From: Bdellovibrionales bacterium
GTDB taxonomy: Bacteria > Bdellovibrionota > Bdellovibrionia > Bdellovibrionales > UBA1609
DNA length: 8,718 bases
Direction: 5' to 3'
Assembly: GCA_027451425.1 (NCBI GenBank)
Contig: DAIDJH010000056.1
Location: 1-8,718, forward strand
The stretch's first letter is position 1. Each line of letters starts with the position of its first letter. The notes beneath the pieces were generated by a model. It was not told the origin of the DNA. It did no database searches and worked only from the letters and a program-made list of their open reading frames with translations. The position numbers were made by a program, and so were the translations under genes. Below, piece by piece: positions 1 to 6,097 of the stretch.

Positions 1-14
1 CGTAGCTATGAATC

Positions 15-2681
15 TCAGTAGCGCTGCCCTTTGTGCGGAGGACGCACCATTCTGAAGGAACTGCAGAGCAGTGTCGAACTCCCAGTCGCGCAGACCGCCA
101 TACCACTATCGACTGTGACTGAGTTGTACGTGCCGGCTGTGACTCCACTTGTGGGTAGATCGGCAGCGGCAAGAGAGCGGAAGGTTGGCGCGCCAGCTGA
201 GCCGTTTGGTGCGGCAAGCACGGTGTTTGCTGTCTGGCTTGCAAGTGTGGCACTGAGTGTTCCACTTGTCGTGACCGGTGAGCCACTCACAGTGAACATA
301 GTCGGTAGTGACATGCCTACACTTGTAACTGTACCGCCAGAGCCAGCGGCAGAGGCCATCACTGACCAAGCACCGGAGTTATACTGATAAACTTTATTTG
401 TATCGGTTGCCATGTAGATGGTGCCAGCTGTGGGACTTGCTGGTTTACTTGCATCAAGACCTGTTTGAATGCCAGGCGTGCCGGCCAAGTTCTGCACACC
501 ATTTGTGATGCCATAACCAGAAAGAGTTGTGGGCGTGCTTGCCAGATCGCTGAACAAGGGTTGAGAGAGTTGGGGCACACCGGACGTGTTAATTGAATTC
601 ACCCACTCGTGAGCAACGGGAGTCACAGCTTCAACGCCACCAATTGTCGTCGCTGTCGGAGTGGCCAGAGAAATTGTGCCAGAAGTTGTGATCGGGCCAC
701 CCGTGAGGCCGGTGCCAGTTGCAACGTTTGTAACAGTACCGCTTGTCACCGCTCCCCATGAAAGATTACCAGACCCGTCGTTTTCTAAGAACGTCGTTGG
801 GCCGCCTTGCGTGGCCGGTAACGTCCATGTGTAGTTTGTTACTGAAGCGGGCGGATTCAGCGTTACAGTGCCCGAAGTCGAACCGTTCAAATATAATCCG
901 CCTAGATTTGTTTTACTCGAAGCATCGCGCTTCATAATAGTATTGGCTGTGTTTGCCGATGTGGCGGCATTGGCTGCGATTTCGGCTGAGTGAATATTCG
1001 CGGCTGTCGAACCACCGACAGTCGCAACTGTAGTTGTGGTCGATCCCGCCGAGGTAGTCACGTCGCCCGACAAAGCCGGCATTCGCCCAGCCGCGACCGT
1101 GCCAGACGCCAAATTGCTCGCGTTCAAATTGGTCAATTGCGAGCCGTCTACGGCCGGCAATTGTGCGGACCCGTTTAATTTTACTATCTGGTTGGCACCC
1201 GTGCCCGAGTTGAGCGTCAGCACTGGTGTGGTTGAACCATTAGCGACACCGATGTCTGTGTTGGCCGAAGAAACGTTTGTAACTGTTCCACCCGATCCTG
1301 CGGCGGACGCCATGAGCGACCACGCGCCAGAATTATATTGATAAATTCTGTTTGTATCGGTCGCGAAATAGACAGTGCCCGCTGTGGGAGCGACTGGTTT
1401 ACTCGCATCAAGGCCTGTCATTGCACCAGGAGTGCCGGCTACGTTTTGCACAGAGTCCGTGATGCCGTATCCCGCGAGTGTCGTGGGATTTGTTCCCACC
1501 GTGACACGACCGTAGGTATCAACCGTTACAGAATGATACGTACCGGCCGCCACTCCACTTGTTGGCAAATCCGCCGCCACAAGAGATCGAAACGTTGGCG
1601 CGGCCGGCGAGCCCGTCGATGGCCCTGCGTAAACCAAATTGGCATTTTGGCTACCGTTAGAAATGAGCGTTTCAGCGGCCGATCCATCCCAATAGCGAAT
1701 TTGATTTGTGGTTGTATTCACCCACATCGTACCGGTTGCCGTTAAACCCATCCCCGACAAAGTCGAGATCAAAGTCGTTTCTTGCGCCGCCGTGTACTTG
1801 CCAAGACCAACTGTACCAGCAACTGAAAGCGATCCGCTTAAAATTAAATTTTGACTAGAATCAAGTGTCATCGCGAGGCTTGTGCCCGAGTAAAATTTGA
1901 GACCGGTCGTTCCGTCAGTGGCCTGGATGCTGCCCAGTTGGGTCGCTCCACTCGAAAAATTCACATTATCCGTACCACCGCTGCCGGCCGTTGCATCAAG
2001 CAAAAATGATGGCGCGGTTTTTTGAATTTCAAGATCGGCGGTGGTTGTCGAAGTGCCTATGCCGATGCTACCCGAGGAGCCCGGCACATAAATGTTGCCG
2101 CCTGTGGTGATGCTGCCGGTTGTGCTGGTGTTACCGTTCATCTGCATATAGGGACCGTTGCCCACCAATGTATTAAGTGCAGCCTGCGTGACGACTCCGC
2201 TGACTTGAATAAAACCGGTCGCGTCTTTGCCGTCGAGATTGAAAGCGTTGATGGCAAAACCAGATGATCCAATTGTTTCCATTTGCGGCAGTGGCGTCCC
2301 GTTGACAACAAGTTGCAGCAGGCGCCAGTCGTTTGCGGCCGGAGAATACGTGCCTGAGCACGAATTTGAAATTGTGCCGCCGTCGTTGTTAAAAACTTGC
2401 TCGAGCGTATTGGCCGGCCCGGTTGGATTCGTCCCGATATTCACAGAAAACATACCGTACGAGTCTGGCGTGAGACTTTCGGTGTCTTCGTACAAATAAC
2501 AAGGGCCGCCCGCCGGCGGATAAATGCGAAAGTTAATTGTAACGGGATAGTTGATCGGGTTGCCACTTGTATCGGTCACGCGGCCCTGAAAGGGCAAAAG
2601 ATTCGGCACGCCGTTCGAACTGGCAAACGCGCTTGCCGATAGTGCCGCTATCAGTATGAGGGCGATAGAATTACGGTTCAA
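15..2681 (-). CDS. Secreted repeat fibre protein, MAT-like adhesin; C-terminus disrupted
   Basis: An 888-residue secreted protein. It starts at TTG 2681; a stop lies just upstream in frame, a G-rich GGGGGTGA precedes the start, and a clean signal peptide follows (hydrophobic residues 6-20, cut near SAFA|SS). Residues 22-165 form a globular head beginning with PFQGRVTD and holding two cysteines (61, 108) that may pair. The rest is a Gly/Ser/Thr/Ala-rich shaft of short beta repeats typical of phage-tail-fibre and trimeric-adhesin proteins. Two larger modules are duplicated inside it: residues 399-469 match 717-787, and 357-388 match 827-858. Heads plus shafts of this style are known in Bdellovibrio MAT proteins, which sit on the predator surface and can bind prey; that role is inferred here. 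The family normally ends in a trimer tip or chaperone domain. None is present: after D858 the frame runs into 30 unrelated residues and stops. The gene is probably translated from the lipoprotein message. Confidence 0.8.
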   Translation of the reverse strand: MNRNSIALILIAALSASAFASSNGVPNLLPFQGRVTDTSGNPINYPVTINFRIYPPAGGPCYLYEDTESLTPDSYGMFSVNIGTNPTGPANTLEQVFNNDGGTISNSCSGTYSPAANDWRLLQLVVNGTPLPQMETIGSSGFAINAFNLDGKDATGFIQVSGVVTQAALNTLVGNGPYMQMNGNTSTTGSITTGGNIYVPGSSGSIGIGTSTTTADLEIQKTAPSFLLDATAGSGGTDNVNFSSGATQLGSIQATDGTTGLKFYSGTSLAMTLDSSQNLILSGSLSVAGTVGLGKYTAAQETTLISTLSGMGLTATGTMWVNTTTNQIRYWDGSAAETLISNGSQNANLVYAGPSTGSPAAPTFRSLVAADLPTSGVAAGTYHSVTVDTYGRVTVGTNPTTLAGYGITDSVQNVAGTPGAMTGLDASKPVAPTAGTVYFATDTNRIYQYNSGAWSLMASAAGSGGTVTNVSSANTDIGVANGSTTPVLTLNSGTGANQIVKLNGSAQLPAVDGSQLTNLNASNLASGTVAAGRMPALSGDVTTSAGSTTTTVATVGGSTAANIHSAEIAANAATSANTANTIMKRDASSKTNLGGLYLNGSTSGTVTLNPPASVTNYTWTLPATQGGPTTFLENDGSGNLSWGAVTSGTVTNVATGTGLTGGPITTSGTISLATPTATTIGGVEAVTPVAHEWVNSINTSGVPQLSQPLFSDLASTPTTLSGYGITNGVQNLAGTPGIQTGLDASKPASPTAGTIYMATDTNKVYQYNSGAWSVMASAAGSGGTVTSVGMSLPTMFTVSGSPVTTSGTLSATLASQTANTVLAAPNGSAGAPTFRSLAAADLPTSGVTAGTYNSVTVDSGMAVCATGSSTLLCSSFRMVRPPHKGQRY
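108..203 (-). repeat. Internal fibre repeat, distal copy (module PTFRSL...SVTVD)
   Basis: Aligns to 1518-1613 at an offset of 1410 bp and encodes residues 827-858 (FRSL, ADLPTSGV, AGTYNSVTVD). In the proximal copy this module is followed by TYGRV and then the GYGIT module. Here the match ends abruptly at the Asp codon at 108-110 and the frame is lost. Confidence 0.85.
322..533 (-). repeat. Internal fibre repeat, distal copy (module GYGIT...GGTVT)
   Basis: Aligns without gaps to 1276-1487 at a constant offset of 954 bp. It encodes residues 717-787, including GYGIT, GLDASKP, TAGTIY, ATDTNK and YQYNSGAWS. The two copies differ at many silent positions, so the duplication is not recent. Confidence 0.85.
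1276..1487 (-). repeat. Internal fibre repeat, proximal copy (module GYGIT...GGTVT)
   Basis: Partner of 322-533; encodes residues 399-469 with GYGIT, GLDASKP, TAGTVY, ATDTNR and YQYNSGAWS. A phase-preserving module that can be duplicated or swapped without breaking the fibre. Confidence 0.85.
1518..1613 (-). repeat. Internal fibre repeat, proximal copy (module PTFRSL...SVTVD)
   Basis: Partner of 108-203; encodes residues 357-388 (FRSL, ADLPTSGV, AGTYHSVTVD). It is continuous with TYGRVTVGTNP and then the next module, showing what should follow the distal copy. Confidence 0.85.
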
Positions 2682-3228
2682 ACGTCACCCCCGGCAAGTA
2701 CGTTGTCACAATCTGGGATGCGCTTTGCATCGTAACGCCGTTAATCGAACCCCCTGCATTTTGTGTCAGACTCGAATCATCCGAAGACGACATGTTCACC
2801 AACGTGAGGGTCGGCGAAGTCGGCGGCAACAGGTATCGAACCAGGGCATGTGCCGTGCTCGTTGTCGAAAGTTTCGATTGGGCGCGAGCGTAAACGTTCT
2901 GGTATTGTGGCAAACTCAACGAAATTGAGAGCTGGCCCGTTGGGCAACCCCCCGCGATTTGCGTCCATGTACTGTTGTTCAGCGAATATTCAACGATGTA
3001 CGATTTGGGGTCGCACGTAATTTGCACAGTTGCCGTGTGCGATGCGCTATTGATAATGCCTTGATTATTCGCGCCGTTAAATACAGGGGCAGAAATGGGA
3101 GTGAGATCAGAAACCGATGGCGACGGTGACTTCATACACGCACCAATTGCAAAAGCGGCGCAAACCACCACACCGACGCGACTTGCGCGCCAAATCTGAT
3201 ATGATGTAATTCCCCACGTTAACCGCAT
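2671..3228 (-). CDS. Small predicted lipoprotein upstream of the fibre gene
   Basis: A 185-residue protein of no family I recognise. I choose ATG 3228 because a TAGG ribosome site lies about 8 bases upstream; a GTG two codons earlier (3234) is also open but too close to that site. The N-terminus has basic residues (Arg14, Arg17), a hydrophobic stretch VGVVVCAAFA and a lipobox IGAC with Cys31, so it should be lipidated and held in a membrane. The mature part is Ser/Thr/Pro/Asn-rich. It contains a segment with ATVQITCDP, YIVEYSLNNSTW and a late LPQYQNVYARAQ, resembling beta-sandwich repeats in which a cell-surface protein describes bond-like strands; two cysteines (in TCDP and GGCPTG) may pair. 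Its stop overlaps the fibre start by 11 bp, so the two are probably translationally coupled. It could anchor, fold or export the fibre; this is inferred from position only. Confidence 0.75.
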   Translation of the reverse strand: MRLTWGITSYQIWRASRVGVVVCAAFAIGACMKSPSPSVSDLTPISAPVFNGANNQGIINSASHTATVQITCDPKSYIVEYSLNNSTWTQIAGGCPTGQLSISLSLPQYQNVYARAQSKLSTTSTAHALVRYLLPPTSPTLTLVNMSSSDDSSLTQNAGGSINGVTMQSASQIVTTYLPGVTFEP

Positions 3229-3386
3229 ACGCACTACCTACATGTTAAAGTGGCTCATTTCCGACCCGCAACATAATCCCCCGTTACATATGTTTCGGCG
3301 TCCGCGCGACAAATATTGAGTTTGGCCTCGAGTTATGTTTCGAATTGAGACGAAATTATCGTCACCGAAATGTATTCAAGTAAGAC

Positions 3387-3408
3387 AAAAGCCCGGTTCT
3401 TCACGGCT
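3387..3408 (-). terminator. Decayed rho-independent terminator behind tRNA relic
   Basis: On the minus strand AGCCG, an 8-base loop TGAAGAAC and CGGGCT can form a stem with one bulged C, followed by TTTT. It starts two bases after the CCA of the tRNA-like sequence at 3411. The intact form would pair AGCCCG with CGGGCT, so one base appears lost. Confidence 0.4.
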
Positions 3409-3410
3409 GA

Positions 3411-3428
3411 TGGTGGGAGATGCTGGAC
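3411..3428 (-). pseudogene. Relic of a tRNA 3' end (acceptor, discriminator A, CCA)
   Basis: Read on the minus strand, the bases are GTCCAGC, ATCTCCC, A, CCA. These fit the 3' half of a T stem, the 3' strand of an acceptor stem, the discriminator base and CCA. Just inside, the T loop is recognisable but changed, and no matching 5' acceptor strand GGGAGAT is found about 75 bases upstream, so no complete tRNA is present. In antisense it reads WWEMLD, a peptide typical of open frames running across tRNA genes. A terminator-like hairpin follows directly. The neighbouring recombinase-like gene starts inside this relic. Confidence 0.45.
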
Positions 3429-3965
3429 CGGAGTTTGGATATTTGTGGATCTGGTGCGCCAAAGCCGTTAATTTCCAAACTTCAGCAACCCATTGATTTT
3501 CTTAAACTACCGTCTTTAGAAAAGCACGAATTACCGCGCAAAGTTATTGAAAAATACCAAAAAGGTTTTTCGACTCGTGAAATTGCACTGCAGCTCGACT
3601 GTTCGAAATCCAAGGTGCTGCGCATTCTTAAACGAAACTCTGTAAACACCCGTCCCAAGGGGGCGATAGCCACTTTTGAGCTTCATCGACGCAAAGGCAA
3701 GGCATGTAATAAACCGTTTTACGGTTTCTGTTACATGGACGGAGAATTGACGAAACACCCTGTCGAATTTCCGATACTACAGCTCATTCACAGTAAATGG
3801 CAATCCCAACTGTCAGTTTACGAGATCGTCTGCCACTTAAACAAAAAGGGCGTCAAATCGCGCGAACGCAAAAAATGGAGCTGGGCCGTTATTCGCAAAA
3901 TTGTAAATCGCTTTGAGCAAAAAACCATTATGTTACACGAAGGAGGGAAATATGAACTTAGATAA
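3420..3965 (+). CDS. Helix-turn-helix protein with recombinase-like C-terminus, no catalytic domain
   Basis: A 181-residue soluble, basic protein. Residues 38-75 form a helix-turn-helix of the resolvase/transposase type (KGFSTREIALQLDCSKSKVLRIL). Residues 100-165 resemble the 'recombinase' domain that follows the catalytic domain in large serine recombinases: HPVEFPILQLI, then a helix, HLNKKGVKSRERKKWSWA and VIRKIVNRF. The usual N-terminal serine catalytic domain is absent, so it should bind DNA but not cut it unaided. The ATG at 3420 is the only nearby ATG. A purine-rich GGTGGGAG touches it with no spacer, so initiation may be weak or may use another start. The first 17 or so residues are encoded over a tRNA relic in antisense and look unlike the rest. 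Its stop overlaps the next gene by 14 bp. It could be a regulator, a recombination directionality factor or an element-encoded target-site binder. Confidence 0.7.
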   Translation: MLDRSLDICGSGAPKPLISKLQQPIDFLKLPSLEKHELPRKVIEKYQKGFSTREIALQLDCSKSKVLRILKRNSVNTRPKGAIATFELHRRKGKACNKPFYGFCYMDGELTKHPVEFPILQLIHSKWQSQLSVYEIVCHLNKKGVKSRERKKWSWAVIRKIVNRFEQKTIMLHEGGKYELR

Positions 3966-4167
3966 ACTCGTCGAATGGGCCGTCGTTGTGGTACTCGCTT
4001 TCGCGGCAACCGGCCATCTTGGAGTGTTGCAACGCTGGATTTGGCGTGAACAAGCCAAAGTCATTTACGCTTCGAGGGCATCGGCTTGGCCCTCGCCGAG
4101 ATTGTGGCCGGATAAAATGGCGTCCACGCCAAGATCACATGGTCGATCTCTTCAGTCCAATCGCTGA
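3952..4167 (+). CDS. 71-residue single-helix membrane protein coupled to the recombinase-like gene
   Basis: I place the start at ATG 3952 because AGGAGG lies five bases upstream, the strongest ribosome site in the window; an upstream in-frame start at 3913 has no such site and would overlap the previous gene much further. The product begins MNLDKLVEWA, followed by one hydrophobic helix (about residues 8-24, VEWAVVVVLAFAATGHL). A basic, aromatic segment follows (LQRWIWREQAKVIYASRASAW) and then a basic tail. It is likely an inner-membrane protein with the basic end in the cytoplasm. It overlaps the end of the recombinase-like gene by 14 bp, so the two form a translationally coupled pair. I do not recognise the family. 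The size, single helix and basic tail would also fit a toxin-like or membrane-anchor peptide. Confidence 0.6.
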   Translation: MNLDKLVEWAVVVVLAFAATGHLGVLQRWIWREQAKVIYASRASAWPSPRLWPDKMASTPRSHGRSLQSNR

Positions 4168-4251
4168 TCCTTGCTTGTCGATATTGAACTAGCAAGCAGA
4201 AGTGATATACGCATCGTGCTTGTGACGGTCCCGATTTTTTGAAATTCGCTG

Positions 4252-4273
4252 GGTAAACGTAATCTAGTTTACC
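4252..4273. promoter_or_regulatory. Perfect 7-bp inverted repeat (GGTAAAC / GTTTACC)
   Basis: GGTAAAC, 8-base spacer, GTTTACC. No T-run follows on either strand, so it is not a typical terminator. It lies at the boundary between the recombinase-like cassette and the C-rich leader. An operator, an att-like core or a transcript hairpin are all possible. Confidence 0.45.
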
Positions 4274-4450
4274 GCTTTCATAAGCTCCCTTGGTGTCTTG
4301 GGTGCCAGTCGCTACAGACCCATGCCCTGATTCGTCCCTCCGCACGGCCTCGCGCCAATCGCTTCGCGCTTGTCACTCGTCCTGCCGCATTCGCGGTCAG
4401 CGAAAACAACAGAGCCGGGGCAACGGTTCTTTCGCTCCCTTTCCGCTTCT

Positions 4451-4484
4451 TGGGGCTTCTCAGGCCCGCGGTGAAGAAACCCCA
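4451..4484 (+). promoter_or_regulatory. Long leader hairpin upstream of the cysteine-rich gene
   Basis: TGGGGCTTCTCA pairs with TGAAGAAACCCCA with one mismatch and one bulged base around a 9-base loop GGCCCGCGG. It ends 37 bases before the start codon and has no T-run. It may be a transcript structure that controls expression or stability of the gene at 4522. Confidence 0.5.
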
Positions 4485-4521
4485 GGGCAACGGAACAAAC
4501 AAGAAACCAAGGGAGAAAAAA

Positions 4522-4977
4522 GTGAAAACCGAAATTAAAGTACAACTCGAAAAGCTCGCTTACGAACGATCAATCCCGTTCTGCTATAACGATTACATCG
4601 AATGCCCAAGCGGCTGCTGCCCGAAATGCGGCTCTGACGATCTCATGCGTCTCATGCGCGGCGTGGGCTGCGAGTATGGCGTCGATTGGATTATCACGCA
4701 CATTCTTGAAACGGAACTTGAAGCCGTGAACCTCCAAGAGGCTTTTGAGGAGAGCGTTCGCGAATGCTATCCCGAAATGACGAAAGTCGGCTGGATGGAA
4801 TTCGACACCGTGTCGCTTATGAAAGACCAAGACCCCGTGAGGTGGCGTTGCGCTCTCGCTGGATACGAGTCGCAAGAAGCCGACGAAGGCAACATCGTTT
4901 CATTCGACAATGGCGTCACTTACTACTGGAGACACGATCTCGAGAACCTTGTAGCTCCGTGCCTTACCAGAATTTAA
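4522..4977 (+). CDS. Uncharacterised cysteine-rich, zinc-ribbon-like acidic protein
   Basis: A 151-residue protein starting at GTG 4522, with GGGAG six bases upstream. The frame is open upstream to 4450, but that part lies in the leader hairpin and has no ribosome site. The N-terminal 50 residues carry six cysteines (21, 28, 32, 33, 36, 50); CCPKCGSDDL has the knuckle shape of a zinc ribbon, so a bound zinc ion is likely. The rest is acidic and helical with many Trp and Tyr (DWIITHILETELEAV, FEESVRECYPE, WRCALAGYESQEA, NGVTYYWRHDLENL). There is no signal peptide or membrane helix, so it should be cytoplasmic. I recall no function; proteins of this kind appear as hypotheticals on mobile DNA, which fits the setting but is from memory. 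The last codons run 14 bp into the 3' end of convergent chrA, and the final residues (APCLTRI) may be newly acquired there. Confidence 0.75.
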   Translation: MKTEIKVQLEKLAYERSIPFCYNDYIECPSGCCPKCGSDDLMRLMRGVGCEYGVDWIITHILETELEAVNLQEAFEESVRECYPEMTKVGWMEFDTVSLMKDQDPVRWRCALAGYESQEADEGNIVSFDNGVTYYWRHDLENLVAPCLTRI

Positions 4978-6097
4978 TGAGCAGTCCCGCAATGCCGGCA
5001 GCGGCGATTAATATTGGCTCCGGTATTTTTTTCTTCCAGTAAAGAAGAGCCAAGGCTGCGATTCCGATTATAATGGTTGGCGTATCGGTAAAGGCTTTGT
5101 CGCCAAGTATGATCGCCGCACCGGCGATTCCGCCAATCGCGGCGCTTGTAAGGCCTGCGACAAAAGATTTGACGAGCGGTCTCTGCCCGAAACGGTGATA
5201 ATGAGGGGCGAGCAATAAAACAACAACATAAACAGGCGCGAAGACTCCGAGAGCCGAAACGCTTGCGCCCCAAAAACCTGCGACAAGATATCCAATAAAA
5301 ACAACGCTAATAACAACGGGTCCCGGCGTAATCATCGCAACAGCAATGGCATCGAGAAATTGTTTTTCAGTCAGCCAGTGGTAGTCATGAACGACTCCGC
5401 CATTCAGAAAAGGTACAATCGCTAGACCGCTGCCAAAAACAAAAGTGCCGGCCTTGGCAAAAAATAAAAACATCTTAAGCAGTTTTGAATCGGCGTACTC
5501 GGTTCGTAAGCGAAAGAGAATGGCTAACGGCGCAAATGATCGGATCGCGGCTTTTTGACTCCATTCCCGAGACATTTGAATCAGCATTACGAGAAGTCCC
5601 GATAAAACAAATAGCCAAATAATTTCGGTTTTCGTCCATGCGGTAATAATCATGTTGATGGCGAAAATGGCCCAAAGAAGAATGTCGCGGCCAACAACTC
5701 GTTTCATTAGTTTATGGATACTTTGCACGATGATTGCGATCACAGCCGCTCCAATGCCGTAAAACAGGGCTTGTATGGCTATGCCTCCGCCAAACAAAAA
5801 ATAAGCTTTCGCAATTAGCAGAACAATTAAAAACGACGGGAGAATGAATGCGAAGCCGACGAGAGTCGCGCCAAATACGTCGTATTTTATCCAGCCAAGA
5901 TAAATAGCAAGTTGCGCGGCAAGCGGTCCTGGGGCCAATTGCGAAAACGCAAGACCCTCTAAGTATTCGTCGTGCGAGAACCAACCGCGTCTATCAACCA
6001 AATCGCTTTCCATGCGTCCGGCGAGCGCAATCGGTCCGCCAAACCCCATTGCGCCAAGTTTCAAAAAATATAGGCACAACTCGACGAGGCTCATCAT
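4964..6097 (-). CDS. chrA: Chromate transporter ChrA (two-domain form)
   Basis: A 377-residue inner-membrane protein that exports chromate. It has the duplicated layout of the long CHR family. The first half (about residues 5-180) carries GFGGP (18-22), DRRGWF (35-40) and SQLAPGP (52-58). The second half (about 205-375) repeats these as FGSG (221-224) and ITPGP (256-260). Around ten hydrophobic helices are visible, and the length is slightly below the usual 390-400. Two ATGs lie together at 6097 and 6094; the first overlaps the stop of the preceding gene as TAATG and no ribosome site is visible, so translation probably relies on re-initiation after the DUF1259 gene. It is the last gene of the operon. 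Its 3' end overlaps the convergent cysteine-rich gene by 14 bp, with no terminator visible between them. Confidence 0.95.
   Translation of the reverse strand: MMSLVELCLYFLKLGAMGFGGPIALAGRMESDLVDRRGWFSHDEYLEGLAFSQLAPGPLAAQLAIYLGWIKYDVFGATLVGFAFILPSFLIVLLIAKAYFLFGGGIAIQALFYGIGAAVIAIIVQSIHKLMKRVVGRDILLWAIFAINMIITAWTKTEIIWLFVLSGLLVMLIQMSREWSQKAAIRSFAPLAILFRLRTEYADSKLLKMFLFFAKAGTFVFGSGLAIVPFLNGGVVHDYHWLTEKQFLDAIAVAMITPGPVVISVVFIGYLVAGFWGASVSALGVFAPVYVVVLLLAPHYHRFGQRPLVKSFVAGLTSAAIGGIAGAAIILGDKAFTDTPTIIIGIAALALLYWKKKIPEPILIAAAGIAGLLIKFW

Larger units (their letters stand above)
4168..4521 (+). other. Gene-free leader region with inverted repeats
   Basis: There are 354 bp with no convincing gene. 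The left third is A+T-richer and holds a perfect 7-bp inverted repeat at 4252-4273. From about 4310 the composition changes to C-rich with CGC-rich runs. This part holds a 5-bp hairpin TTCGC/GCGAA at 4390-4404 and a long hairpin at 4451-4484, and ends in a purine-rich ribosome site. Several overlapping open frames exist on both strands, but none has a start signal or protein-like sequence. It probably contains the promoter and 5' leader of the following gene, possibly the boundary of a separately acquired module. Confidence 0.55.

Noticed and set aside
31..2642. Several plus-strand open frames opposite the fibre gene
   Set aside because: They lie antisense to a well-supported gene, are low-complexity mirror images of its repeats, and have no ribosome sites.
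3349..3363. Short inverted repeat GACGA-AATTA-TCGTC between the divergent fibre and cassette operons
   Set aside because: Five-bp arms are expected by chance, and no convincing promoter boxes surround it.
3913..3951. Longer start for the small membrane protein
   Set aside because: No ribosome site, whereas ATG 3952 has AGGAGG at ideal spacing.
4170..4196. Inverted repeat CTTGCT / AGCAAG as terminator of the cassette
   Set aside because: Only 6 bp with a 15-base loop and no T-run after it.
4450..4521. Upstream extension of the cysteine-rich gene to TTG 4450
   Set aside because: The added codons lie in the hairpin and purine-rich leader; GTG 4522 has the ribosome site and a natural protein start.
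4278..4545. Overlapping open frames on both strands in the leader
   Set aside because: Arg/Gly/Ser-rich translations, no start signals, mutually exclusive frames; explained by C-rich sequence without stops.
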